Shown here: positions 32,553-44,500 of the stretch, one piece after another
How the letters are laid out: each line of letters starts with the position of its first letter
How positions within the stretch are numbered: the first letter of the stretch is position 1
From: Karalla daura
Taxonomy: Eukaryota > Chordata > Actinopteri > Chaetodontiformes > Leiognathidae
Length of the DNA stretch: 64,000 nt
NCBI GenBank assembly: GCA_029224185.1
Contig: JANZKI010000029.1
Location: forward strand, 620,001 to 684,000
Reading direction: 5' to 3'
The notes under the pieces: generated by a model
The model's input: only the letters and a program-made list of their open reading frames with translations
Told to the model about the DNA's origin: nothing
The model's database searches: none
Program-made: the position numbers and the translations under genes

Positions 32553-35137
32553 AGGGCGTGGCTAGCAACCACCTGACCACACGTGGGGTGGGGTGAGTGT
32601 GTAGGCACCATCACGAATTCCCAGGCACTGTCCTGCCACACTGCACTGCGTATGGGCCAATGGTGCACGTATCAACAAACTTTTTCAAAGCGCTGTTCCC
32701 CGCAGTCTGCGATGCAGGGGGCTGTAAACAGGCTCAACTAAGCGTTCTAAACACTTTTCAGGCCTGTTGCTGCACTGCGTATGGGCAATGGTGCACGTAT
32801 CAACAAACTTTTTCAAAGCGCTGTTCCCCGCAGAATCCCATGCAGGGGGCTGTAAACAGGCTCAACTAAGGGTTCGAAACACTTTTCAGGCCTGTTGCTG
32901 CACTGCGTATGGGCCAATGGTGCATGTATCAACAAACTTTTTCAAAGCGCTTGTCCCCGCAGAATCCCATGTAGGGGGCTGTAAACAGGCTCAACAAAGC
33001 GTTCTAAACACTTTTCAGGCCTGTTGCTGCACTGCGTATGGGCCAATGGTGCACGTATCAACAAACTTTTTCAAAGCGCTTTTCCCCGCAGTCTCCCATG
33101 CAGGGGGCTGTAAGCAGGCTCAACAAAGCGTTCTAAACACTTTTCAGGCCTGTTGCTGCACTGCGTATGGGCCAATGGTGCACGTATCAACAACCTTTTT
33201 CAAAGCGCTTGTCCCCGCAGTCTCCTATGCAGGGGGTTGTAAACAGGCTCAACTAAGCGTTCCAAACACTTTTCAGGCCTGTTGCTGCACTGCGTATGGG
33301 CCAATGGAGCACGTATCAACAAACTTTTTCAAAGCGCTTTTCCCCGCAGTCTCCAATGCAGGGGGCTGTAAACAGGCTCAACTAAGCGTTCTGAACACTT
33401 GTCAGGCCTGTTGCTGCACTGCGTATGGGCCAATGGTGCACGTTTCAACAAACTTTTCAAAGCGCTTGTCCCCGCAGAATCCCATGCAGGGGGCTGCAAA
33501 CAGGCTCAACTAAGCGTTCCAAACACTTTTCAGGCCTGTTGCTGCACTGCGTATGGGCCAATGGAGCACGTATCAACAAACTTTTTCAAAGCTCTTTTCC
33601 CCGCAGTCTCCGATGCAGGGGGCTGTAAACAGGCTCAACTAAGCGTTCTGAACACTTGTCAGGCCTGTTGCTGCACTGCGTAATGGGCCAATGGTGCACG
33701 TTTCAACAAACTTTTCAAAGCGCTTGTCCCCGCAGAATCCCATGCAGGGGGCTGCAAACAGGCTCAACGAAGCGTTCTAAACACTTTTCAGGCCTGTTGC
33801 TGCACTGCGTATGGGCCAATGGCGCACGTATCAACAAACTTTTTCAAAGCGCTTCTCCCCGCAGTCTCCTATGCAGGGGGCTGCAAAAAGGCTCAACTAA
33901 GCGTTCTAAACACTTTTCAGGCCTGTTGCTGCACTGCGTATGGGCCAATGGTGCACGTATCAACAAACTTTTTCAAAGCGCTTTTCCCCGCAGTCTCCCA
34001 TGCAGGGGGCTGTAAACAGGCTCAACTAAGCGTTCTAAACACTTTTCAGGCCTGTTGCTGCACTGCGTATGGGCCAATGGCGCACGTATCAACAAACTTT
34101 TTCCAAGCGCTTTTCCCCGCAGTCTCCTATGCAGGGGGCTGTAAACAGGCTCAACGAAGCGTTCTAAACACTTTTCAGGCCTGTTGCTACACTGCGTATG
34201 GGCCAATGGTGCACGTATCAACAAACTTTTTCAAAGCGCTTTTCCCCACTGTGTCCTATGCAGGGGGCGATAAACAGGCTCAACTAAGCGTTCTAAACAC
34301 TTTTCAGGCCTTTTGCTGCACTGCGTATGGGCCAATGGTGCACGTATCAACAAACTTTTTCTAAGCGCTTTTCCCCACAGTCTCCCATGCAGGGGGCTGC
34401 AAGCAGGCTCAACTAAGTGTTCTAAACACTTTTCAGGCCTGTTGCTGCACTGCGTATGGGCCAATGGTGCACGTATCAAAAAACTTTTTTAAAGCCCTTT
34501 TCCCCGCAGTCTCCAATGCAGGGGTCTGTCAACAGGCTCAACTAAGCGTTCTAAACACTTTTCAGGCCTGTTGCTGCACTGCGTATGGGCCAATGGTGCA
34601 CGTATCAACAAACTTTTTCTAAGCGCTTTTCCCCACAGTCTCCCATGCAGGGGGCTGTAAGCAGGCTCAACTAAGTGTTCTAAACACTTTTCAGGCCTGT
34701 TGCTGCACTGCGTATGGGCCAATGGTAAACGTATCAACAAACTTTTTCAAAGCGCTTTTCCCCGCAGTCTCCCATGCAGGGGGCTGGAAGCAGGCTCAAC
34801 TAAGCGTTCTAAACACTTTTCAGGCCTGTTGCTGCACTGCGTATGGGCCAATGGTGCACGTATCAACAACCTTTTTCAAAGCGCTTTTCCCCGCAGTCTC
34901 CGATGCAGGGGGCTGTACACAGGCTCAACTAAGCGTTCTAAACACTTTTCAGGCCTGTTGCTGCACTGCGTGTCGGCCAATGGTGCACGTATCAACAAAC
35001 TTTTTCAAAGTGCTTTTCCCCGCAGAATCCCATGCAGGGGGCTGTAAACAGGCTCAACTAAGCGTTCCAAACACTTTTCAGGCCTGTTGCTGCACTGCGT
35101 ATAGGCCAATGGTGCATGAATCAACAAACTTTTTTGT

Positions 35138-36970
35138 TTGTTTTTGTTTGTCAACAAACTTTTTCAAAGCGCTTGTCCCTGCAGTCTCCTATGCAGGGGG
35201 CTGCAAACAGGCTCAACTATGCGTCCTAAACACTTTTCAGGCCTGTTGCTGCACTGCGTATGGGCCAATGGTGCACGTATCAACAAACTTTTTCAAAGCG
35301 CTTTTCCCCGCAGTCTCCCATGCAGGGGGCTGCAAACAGGCTCAACTAAGCGTTCTAAACACTTTTCAGGCCTGTTGCTGCACTGCGTATGGGCCAATGG
35401 TAAACGTATCAACAAACTTTTTCAAAGCGCTGTTCCCCGCAGTCTCCCATGCAGGGGGCTGCAAACAGGCTCAACTAAGCGTTCTAAACACTTTTCAGGC
35501 CTGTTGCTGCACTGCGTATGGGCAATGGTGCACGTATCAACAAACTTTTTCAAAGCGTTTGTCCCCGCAGAATCCCATGCAGTGGGCTGTAAACAGGCTC
35601 AACTAAGCGTTCTAAACACTTTTCAGGCCTGTTGCTGCATTGCGTGTGGGCCAATGGTGCATGTATCAAAAAACTTTTTCAAAGCGCTTTTCCCCGCAGT
35701 CTCCTATGCAGGGGGCTGTAAACAAGCTCAACTAAGCGTTCTAAACACTTTTCAGGCCTGTTGCTGCACTGCGTATGGGCCAATGTTGCATGTATCGAAA
35801 AACTTTTTCAAAGCGCTTTTCCCCGCAGTCTCCTATGCAGGGGGCTGTAAACAAGCTCAACTAAGCGTTCTAAACACTTTTCAGGCCTGTTGCTGCACTG
35901 CGTATGGGGCAATGGTGCACGTATCAACAAACTTTTTCAAAGCGCTGTTCCCCGCAGTCTCCTATGCAGGGGGCTGTAAACAGGCTCAACTAAGCGTTCT
36001 AAACACTTTTCAGGCCTGTTGCTGCACTGCGTATGGGCCAATGGTGCACGTATCAACAAACTTTTTCAAAGCGCTTGTCCCTGCAGAATCCCATGCAGTG
36101 GGCTGCAAACAGGCTCAACGAAGCGTTCTAAACACTTTTCAGGCCTGTTGCTGCACTGCGTATAGGCCAATGGTGCATGAATCAACAAACTTTTTTGTTT
36201 GTTTTTGTTTGTCAACAAACTTTTTCAAAGCGCTTGTCCCTGCAGTCTCCTATGCAGGGGGCTGCAAACAGGCTCAACTATGCGTCCTAAACACTTTTCA
36301 GGCCTGTTGCTGCACTGCGTATGGGCCAATGGTGCACGTATCAACAAACTTTTTCAAAGCGCTTTTCCCCGCAGTCTCCCATGCAGGGGGCTGCAAACAG
36401 GCTCAACTAAGCGTTCTAAACACTTTTCAGGCCTGTTGCTGCACTGCGTATGGGCCAATGGTAAACGTATCAACAAACTTTTTCAAAGCGCTTTTCCCCG
36501 CAGTCTCCCATGCAGGGGGCTGCAAACAGGCTCAACTAAGCGTTCTAAACACTTTTCACGCCTGTTGCTGCACTGCGTATGGGCAATGGTGCACGTATCA
36601 ACAAACTTTTTCAAAGCGTTTGTCCCCGCAGAATCCCATGCAGGGGGCTGTAAACAGGCTCAACTAAGCGTTCTAAACACTTTTCAGGCCTGTTGCTGCA
36701 CTGCGTGTGGGCCAATGGTGCATGTATCAAAAAACTTTTTCAAAGCGCTTTTCCCCGCAGTCTCCTATGCAGGGGGCTGTAAACAAGCTCAACTAAGCGT
36801 TCTAAACACTTTTCAGGCCTGTTGCTGCACTGCGTATGGGCCAATGTTGCATGTATCGAAAAACTTTTTCAAAGCGCTTTTCCCCGCAGTCTCCTATGCA
36901 GGGGGCTGTAAACAAGCTCAACTAAGCGTTCTAAACACTTTTCAGGCCTGTTGCTGCACTGCGTATGGGC
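35138..36970 (+). repeat. Tandem HOR, period 1,061 bp
   Basis: Copy 1 is 35138-36198 and copy 2 runs from 36199 to about 36970. 1,061 = 8 x 129 + 30 - 1. Both copies start in the tail of a 159-mer, continue with CTATGCGTCC and ATGGTAAACG monomers, the AAAGCGTTTGTCC 128-mer and the ATGTTGCATGTATCGAAAAA monomer. They are related to the 11.1-13.4 kb HOR. Confidence 0.87.
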
Positions 36971-37091
36971 CAATGGTGCACGAATCAAAAAACTTTTTCA
37001 AAGCGCTTGTCCCCGCAGAATCCCATGTAGGGGGCTGCAAACAGGCTCAACTAAGCGTTCTAAACACTTTTCAGGCCTGTTGCTGCACTGC

Positions 37092-37349
37092 GTATTGGCC
37101 AATGGTGCACGTATCAACAAACTTTTTCAAAGCGCTGTTCCCCGTAGTCTCCTATGCAGGGGGCTGTAAACAGGCTCAACTAAGCGTTCTAAACACTTTT
37201 CAGGCCTGTTGCTGCACTGCGTATTGGCCAATGGTGCACGTATCAACAAACTTTTTCAAAGCGCTGTTCCCCGTAGTCTCCTATGCAGGGGGCTGTAAAC
37301 AGGCTCAACTAAGCGTTCTAAACACTTTTCAGGCCTGTTGCTGCACTGC
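37092..37349 (+). repeat. Identical single-monomer doublet
   Basis: Two consecutive monomers starting GTATTGGCC at 37092 and 37221 appear identical over 129 bp, including the private TATTGGCC and CCCGTAGTCTCC variants. This is the smallest duplication unit seen, probably a very recent slip or unequal exchange of one monomer. Confidence 0.85.
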
Positions 37350-37384
37350 GTATGGGCCAATGGTGCACGTATCAACAAACTTTT

Positions 37385-38540
37385 TCAAAGCGCTGTTCCC
37401 CGCAGTCTCCGATGCAGGGGGCTGTAAACAGGCTCAACTAAGCGTTCTAAACACTTTTCAGGCCTGTTGCTGCACTGCGTATGGGCCAATGGTGCACGTA
37501 TCAACAAACTTTTTCTGAGCGCTTTTCCCCACAGTCTCCCATGCAGGGGGCTGTAAGCAGGCTCAACTAAGTGTTCTAAACACTTTTCAGGCCTGTTGCT
37601 GCACTGCGTATGGGCCAATGGTGCACGTATCAACAAACTTTTTTAAAGCGCTTTTCCCCGCAGTCTCCAATGCAGGGGTCTGTCAACAGGCTCAACTAAG
37701 CGTTCTAAACACTTTTCAGGCCTGTTGCTGCACTGCGTATGGGCCAATGGTGCACGTATCAACAAACTTTTTCAAAGCGCTTGTCCCCGCAGAATCCCAT
37801 GTAGGGGGCTGCAAACAGGCTCAACTAAGCGTTCGAAACACTTTTCAGGCCTGTTGCTGCACTGCGGATGGGCCAATGGTGCACGAATCAACAAACTTTT
37901 TTGTTTGTTTTTGTTTGTCAACAAACTTTTTCAAAGCGCTTGTCCCCGCAGTCTCCTATGCAGGGGGCTGTAAACAGGCTCAACTAAGCGTTCTAAACAC
38001 TTTTCAGGCCTGTTGCTGCACTGCGTATGGGCCAATGGTGCACGTATCAACAAACTTTTTCAAAGCCCTTTTCCCCGCAGTCTCCAATGCAGGGGTCTGT
38101 GAACAGGCTCAACTAAGCGTTCTAAAAACTTTTCAGGCCTGTTGCTGCACTGCGTATGGGCCAATGGTGCACGGATCAACAAAGTTTTTCAAAGCGCTTG
38201 TCCCCGCAGAATCCCATGTAGGGGGCTGCAAACAGGCTCAACTAAGCGTTCGAAACACTTTTCAGGCCTGTTGCTGCACTGCGTATGGGCCAATGGTGCA
38301 CGTATCAACAAACTTTTTCAAAGCGCTTTTCCCCGCAGTCTCCTATGCAGGGGGCTGTAAACAGGCTCAACGAAGCGTTCTAAACACTTTTCAGGCCTTT
38401 TGCGACACTGCGTATGGGCCAATGGTGCACGTATCAACAAACTTTTTCAAAGCGCTTTTCCCCACTGTGTCCTATGCAGGGGGCTACAAACAGGCTCAAC
38501 TAAGCGTTCTAAACACTTTTCAGGCCTGTTGCTGCACTGC
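37385..38540 (+). repeat. Dispersed relative of the 1,191-bp HOR
   Basis: Matches 8405-9250 at a constant offset of 28,980 bp through the AAAGC(C/G)CTTTTCC, GGGGTCTGTCAAC, CTGCGGATGGGCC, 159-mer and CACGGATCAACAAAG monomers. It differs in using GCAAACAGGC where the 7.2-9.8 kb copies have GCAAAAGGGC, and TTTTGCGACACTGCG near 38400. It shows that blocks have moved or been copied over tens of kilobases within the array. Confidence 0.8.
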
Positions 38541-38542
38541 GT

Positions 38543-40560
38543 ATGGGCAATGGTGCACGTATCAACAAACTTTTTCAAAGCGCTTGTCCCCGCAGTCTCC
38601 TATGCAGGGGGCTGCAAACAGGCTCAACAAAGCGTTCTAAACACTTTTCAGGCCTGTTGCTGCACTGCGTGTGGGCCAATGGTGCACGCATCAACAACCT
38701 TTTTCAAAGCGCTTGTCCCCGCAGTCTCCGATGCAGGGGGCTGTAAACAGGCTCAACTAAGCGTTCTGAACACTTTTCAGGCCTGTTGCTGCACTGCGTA
38801 TGGGCAATGGTGCATGTATCAACAAACTTTTTCAAAGTGCTTTTCCCCGCAGTCTCCTATGCAGGGGGCTGTAAACAGGCTCAACTAAGCGTTCGAAACA
38901 CTTTTCAGGCCTGTTGCTGCACTGCGTATGGGCAATGGTGCACGTATCAACAAACTTTTTCAAAGCGCTTGTCCCCGCAGAATCCCATGAAGGGGGCTGC
39001 AAACAGGCTCAACTAAGCGTTCGAAACACTTTTCAGGCCTGTTGCTGCACTGCGTATGGGCCAATGGTGCACGAATCAAAAAACTTTTTCAAAGCGCTTG
39101 TCCCCGCAGAATCCCATGTAGGGGGCTGCAAACAGGCTCAACTAAGCGTTCGAAACACTTTTCAGGCCTGTTGCTGCACTGCGTATGGGCCAATGGTGCA
39201 CGAATCAACAAACTTATTTGTTTGTTTTTGTTTGTCAACAAACTTTTTCAAAGCGCTTGTCCCCGCAGTCTCCTATGCAGGGGGCTGTAAACAGGCTCAA
39301 CTAAGCGTTTTAAACACTTTTCAGGCCTGTTGCTGCACTGCGTATGGGTCAATGGTGCACGTATCAACAACCTTTTTCAAAGCGCTTGTCCCCGCAGTCT
39401 CCGATTCAGGGGGCTGTAAACAGGCTCAACTAAGCGTTCTAAACACTTTTCAGGCCTGTTGCTGCACTGCGTATGGGCAATGGTGCACGTATCAACAAAC
39501 TTTTTCAAAGCGCTTGTCCCCGCAGTCTCCTATGCAGGGGGCTGCAAACAGGCTCAACAAAGCGTTCTAAACACTTTTCAGGCCTGTTGCTGCACTGCGT
39601 GTGGGCCAATGGTGCACGCATCAACAACCTTTTTCAAAGCGCTTGTCCCCGCAGTCTCCGATGCAGGGGGCTGTAAACAGGCTCAACTAAGCGTTCTGAA
39701 CACTTTTCAGGCCTGTTGCTGCACTGCGTATGGGCAATGGTGCACGTATCAACAAACTTTTCCAAAGCGCTGTTCCCCGCAGAATCCCATGCAGGGGGCT
39801 GTAAACAGGCTCAACTAAGGGTTCGAAACACTTTTCAGGCCTGTTGCTGCACTGCGTATGGGCCAATGGTGCATGTATCAACAAACTTTTTCAAAGTGCT
39901 TTTCCCCGCAGTCTCCTATACAGGGGGCTGTAAACAGGCTCAACTAAGCGTTCGAAACACTTTTCAGGCCTGTTGCTGCACTGCGTATGGGCAATGGTGC
40001 ACGTATCAACAAACTTTTTCAAAGCGCTTGTCCCCGCAGAATCCCATGAAGGGGGCTGCAAACAGGCTCAACTAAGCGTTCGAAACACTTTTCAGGCCTG
40101 TTGCTGCACTGCGTATGGGCCAATGGTGCACGAATCAACAAACTTATTTGTTTGTTTTTGTTTGTCAACAAACTTTTTCAAAGCGCTTGTCCCCGCAGAA
40201 TCCCATGCAGGGGGCTGCAAACAGGCTCAACTAAGCGTTCTAAACACTTTTCAAGCCTGTTGCTGCACTGCGTATGGGCAATGGTGCACGTATCAACAAA
40301 CTTTTTCAAAGCGCTTTTCCCCGCAGAATCCCATGTAGGGGGCTGCAAACAGGCTCAACTAAGCGTTCGAAACACTTTTCAGGCCTGTTGCTGCACTGCG
40401 TATGGGCCAATGGTGCACGAATCAACAAACTTATTTGTTTGTTTTTGTTTGTCAACAAACTTTTTCAAAGCGCTTGTCCCCGCAGTCTCCTATGCATGGG
40501 GCTGTAAACAGGCTCAACTAAGCGTTCTAAACACTTTTCAGGCCTGTTGCTGCACTGCGT
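38543..40560 (+). repeat. Tandem HOR, periods 930 and 1,088 bp
   Basis: Unit starts at 38543, 39473 and 40561. 930 = 7 x 129 + 30 - 3 and 1,088 = 8 x 129 + 60 - 4. The units belong to the same family as 28.1-30.6 kb, but their 159-mers carry AACTTATTTGTTTG instead of AACTTTTTTGTTTG (39.2, 40.1, 40.4 kb), a private mutation spread by local duplication. Confidence 0.82.
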
Positions 40561-40803
40561 ATGGGCAATGGTGCACGTATCAACAAACTTTTTCAAAGCG
40601 CTTGTCCCCGCAGTCTCCTTTGCAGGGGGCTACAAACAGGCTCAACAAAGCGTTCTAAACACTTTTCAGGCCTGTTGCTGCACTGCGTGTGGGCCAATGG
40701 TGCACGCATCAACAAACTTTTTCAAAGTGCTTTTCCCCGCAGTCTCCTATGCAGGGGGCTGTAAACAGGCTCAACTAAGCGTTCTAAACACTTTTCAGGC
40801 CTG

Positions 40804-41577
40804 TTGCTGCACTGCGTATGGGCCAATGGCGCACGTATCAACAAACTTTTTCAAAGCGCTTTTCCCCGCAGTCTCCTATGCAGGGGGCTGCAAACAGGCT
40901 CAACTAAGCGTTCTAAACACTTTTCAGGCCTGTTGCTGCACTGCGTATGGGCCATTGGTGCACGTATCAACAACCTTTTTCAAAGCGCTTTTCCCCGCAG
41001 TCTCCTATGCAGGGGGCTGTAAACAGGCTCAACTAAGCGTTCCAAACACTTTTCAGGCCTGTTGCTGCACTGCGTATGGGCCATTGGTGCACGTATCAAC
41101 AAACTTTTTCAAAGCGCTTTTCCCCGCAGTCTCCTATGCAGGGGGCTGTAAACAGGCTCAACTAAGCGTTCTAAACACTTTTCAGGCCTGTTGCTGCACT
41201 GCGTATGGGCCAATGGCGCACGTATCAACAAACTTTTTCAAAGCGCTTTTCCCCGCAGTCTCCTATGCAGGGGGCTGCAAACAGGCTCAACTAAGCGTTC
41301 TAAACACTTTTCAGGCCTGTTGCTGCACTGCGTATGGGCCATTGGTGCACGTATCAACAACCTTTTTCAAAGCGCTTTTCCCCGCAGTCTCCTATGCAGG
41401 GGGCTGTAAACAGGCTCAACTAAGCGTTCCAAACACTTTTCAGGCCTGTTGCTGCACTGCGTATGGGCCATTGGTGCACGTATCAACAAACTTTTTCAAA
41501 GCGCTTTTCCCCGCAGTCTCCTATGCAGGGTGCTGTAAACAGGCTCAACAAAGCGTTCTAAACACTTTTCAGGCCTG
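40804..41577 (+). repeat. Tandem trimer, period 387 bp
   Basis: 40804-41190 and 41191-41577 are two copies of three monomers (ATGGCGCACG, GGGCCATTGG with CAACAACC, GGGCCATTGG with CAACAAAC). 387 = 3 x 129 exactly. A third copy starts at 41578 but runs into the segmental duplication. Confidence 0.88.
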
Positions 41578-44500
41578 TTGCTGCACTGCGTATGGGCCAA
41601 TGGCGCACGTATCAACAAACTTTTTCAAAGCGCTTTTCCCCGCAGTCTCCTATGCAGGGGGCTGTAAACAGGCTCAACTAAGCGTTCCAAACACTTTTCA
41701 GGCCTGTTGCTGCACTGCGTATGGGCCAATGGAGCACGTATCAACAAACTTTTTCAAAGCGCTTTTCCCCGCAGTCTCCGATGCAGGGGGCTGTAAACAG
41801 GCTCAACTAAGCGTTCTGAACACTTGTCAGGCCTGTTGCTGCACTGCGTATGGGCCAATGGTGCACGTTTCAACAAATTTTTCAAAGCGCTTGTCCCTGC
41901 AGAATCCCATGCAGTGGGCTGCAAACAGGCTCAACTAAGCGTTCTAAACACTTTTCAGGCCTGTTGCTGCACTGCGTATGGGCCAATGGTGCACGTATCA
42001 ACAAACTTTTTCAAAACGCTGTTCCCCGTAGTCTCCTATGCAGGGGGCTGTAAACAGGCTCAACTAAGCGTTCTAAACACTTTTCAGGCCTGTTGCTGTG
42101 TAACAGTGCCACAAAGTAAGGGACACTTTGCCTGCTTTCCCCGCTTTATAGCACTTGAGTACCCCAAATAAAGGGTCAGAACAATGGAGGCGTGGTCTTT
42201 CGTATCCACAAATATTTTATTGGCTATTCTTATGACAACACATCAGTAAAAGACTAAGGCCTTAGTAGAACACAATCATGCACACTGCCTATACATGGTA
42301 CGCTGGGTTAGCTATTAGCAACATGCCAAGACGAGCAGCGCAGATTCCCTGAACCCAAACCCAAAAAAATCACATTAAAGCACACAAGTTTATACACGCC
42401 AAGCAAAGCCATGCACTGCAAGCCAAAAATCACACTACAAACAAATTAGTAGAAAACAGAATCTGCTACCACTAGAGGCAGTAGTTGCGACACAGCCACC
42501 AGCATACAGCAGATATAGGACTATGGGCCACCACCAATAGAAATAAAACAAAATAAACAAATTAAACAAAACAATGGATTACAGACAGTACACAATTACC
42601 CAACAGCAATCGACGGTTAATTGGGCAGACCAACAAACAAGCACACAGACAGGCAGACAAAGGGTTTCACAGAAAGCACAAACTGCAAGCACACCCACAT
42701 GCACATCGAGACAGCAGCCGCACACGCACACCTGCATGCACACGCCATGCACATCCAGACCACAGCCGAGCGCTATAGCAAGCGGCCTGTCGGTCGGATA
42801 GCTGAAGCTAGCAGCAGCGTAGCAGGACGGGAATACCTCCAGAGGACAAAACAGCAACGGCGACCACCCGGCCAGACGCCAGTCGGCCCTAGGGGAGACA
42901 TGAGAGTTATTTGCAATGCTACACACCATTACAATGACTAAGAGAGCGGAGGGAAGGCAGGACCTACCGAGAAGCAGTTAACAAAAGCTACAAGAAGCTC
43001 GGCTGGCAAAGCACTTCGTGCCGGTTAGATGCTGCAACCCACACACAGCGTCAGCATGTTGCCTCACCTATTCACGCGTGCAGTGAATACATAAATGACC
43101 AAGACATACCTGAGCCGAGGATAGTGGAAGCACCGGAGGGAATAGAACAGCGCTGCTAGCCAGTTAGCTTTAGCAGCGAACCTACGGCTAGAATTTAAAC
43201 CACAGTAAGTCTCCTTACTGTGTCAGAACATACATGTCAGAACGTACGAAACTGGACAGGAAAGGGACTATACCGGTAAGCCAGTAGAACCAAGGATGCC
43301 CTCTGGAGCTACAGCGAGTGCTGGGCAGCATGAACACTCAACCTTGCGTCTTCCCCTGGGACAGGCAGATGTTTCCTGCACAGCCCTGCCGGCGTTTATA
43401 AGGGCGTGGCTAGCAACCACCTGACCACACGTGGGGTGGGGTGAGTGTGTAGGCACCATCACGAATTCCCAGGCACTGTCCTGCCACACTGCACTGCGTA
43501 TGGGCCAATGGTGCACGTATCAACAAACTTTTTCAAAGCGCTGTTCCCCGCAGTCTGCGATGCAGGGGGCTGTAAACAGGCTCAACTAAGCGTTCTAAAC
43601 ACTTTTCAGGCCTGTTGCTGCACTGCGTATGGGCAATGGTGCACGTATCAACAAACTTTTTCAAAGCGCTGTTCCCCGCAGAATCCCATGCAGGGGGCTG
43701 TAAACAGGCTCAACTAAGGGTTCGAAACACTTTTCAGGCCTGTTGCTGCACTGCGTATGGGCCAATGGTGCATGTATCAACAAACTTTTTCAAAGCGCTT
43801 GTCCCCGCAGAATCCCATGTAGGGGGCTGTAAACAGGCTCAACAAAGCGTTCTAAACACTTTTCAGGCCTGTTGCTGCACTGCGTATGGGCCAATGGTGC
43901 ACGTATCAACAAACTTTTTCAAAGCGCTTTTCCCCGCAGTCTCCCATGCAGGGGGCTGTAAGCAGGCTCAACAAAGCGTTCTAAACACTTTTCAGGCCTG
44001 TTGCTGCACTGCGTATGGGCCAATGGTGCACGTATCAACAACCTTTTTCAAAGCGCTTGTCCCCGCAGTCTCCTATGCAGGGGGTTGTAAACAGGCTCAA
44101 CTAAGCGTTCCAAACACTTTTCAGGCCTGTTGCTGCACTGCGTATGGGCCAATGGAGCACGTATCAACAAACTTTTTCAAAGCGCTTTTCCCCGCAGTCT
44201 CCAATGCAGGGGGCTGTAAACAGGCTCAACTAAGCGTTCTGAACACTTGTCAGGCCTGTTGCTGCACTGCGTATGGGCCAATGGTGCACGTTTCAACAAA
44301 CTTTTCAAAGCGCTTGTCCCCGCAGAATCCCATGCAGGGGGCTGCAAACAGGCTCAACTAAGCGTTCCAAACACTTTTCAGGCCTGTTGCTGCACTGCGT
44401 ATGGGCCAATGGAGCACGTATCAACAAACTTTTTCAAAGCTCTTTTCCCCGCAGTCTCCGATGCAGGGGGCTGTAAACAGGCTCAACTAAGCGTTCTGAA

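Larger units (their letters stand above)
31251..32640 (-). mobile_element. 1,390-bp insert, solo-LTR-like, copy 1
   Basis: The only non-satellite sequence in the left half. On the minus strand it begins TGTGGCAGGACAGTGCC (from 32640) and ends GGCACTGTTACA (at 31251): TG...CA ends with an 8-bp inverted match, ACAGTGCC/GGCACTGT. Minus-strand order is a CACGTG E-box, CCACGCCC, TATAAA (32552-32547), a non-repetitive body, AATAAA (31373-31368) with GT-rich sequence after it, and the end. That order is the layout of an LTR. I see no tRNA-primer site, no gag-pol sequence and no long conserved frame, so an internal region is absent. Alternatives are a non-autonomous DNA transposon or unrelated genomic DNA. 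The TG...CA and signal placement favour a solo LTR, but the 3-bp flank weakens it. Confidence 0.5.
30725..34078 (+). repeat. Segmental duplication copy 1 (with insert)
   Basis: A ~3.35-kb block comprising about four satellite monomers, the 1,390-bp insert and about eleven further monomers. It matches 41573-44926 at a constant offset of 10,848 bp. By eye I find only three substitutions: 31692 A versus 42540 G, 32145 G versus 42993 A, and 33838 A versus 44686 C. The block edges are where satellite variants stop agreeing: GGGCCAATGGTG versus GGGCCATTGGTG upstream, and ATGGCGCACG versus ATGGAGCACG downstream. Confidence 0.93.
32641..42098 (+). repeat. 129-bp satellite array, middle arm
   Basis: Satellite resumes at CTGCACTGCG in the same orientation and in register with the left arm. 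The distance between inserts is fully accounted for: 9,455 bp of satellite between the equivalent monomer points equals 72 x 129 + 6 x 30 - 13, matching the six 159-mers and thirteen 128-mers I count. No gene or other insert is present. Confidence 0.96.

Noticed and set aside
31251..32640. DNA transposon with terminal inverted repeats and 3-bp target duplication
   Set aside because: Only an 8-bp inverted match lies at unequal distances from the ends, there is no CACTA- or Harbinger-type terminus, and the flank is CTG and not TWA. Kept as a less likely alternative to a solo LTR.
32420..32668. Minus-strand 82-codon frame crossing the insert right edge
   Set aside because: Starts in satellite sequence and crosses the predicted TATA region. 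Its length is within chance expectation.
31251..43488. The two 1,390-bp inserts as 5' and 3' LTRs of one ~12-kb element
   Set aside because: The sequence between them is the same satellite as outside, with no gag-pol, and satellite flanks are duplicated together with the insert. It is a segmental duplication.
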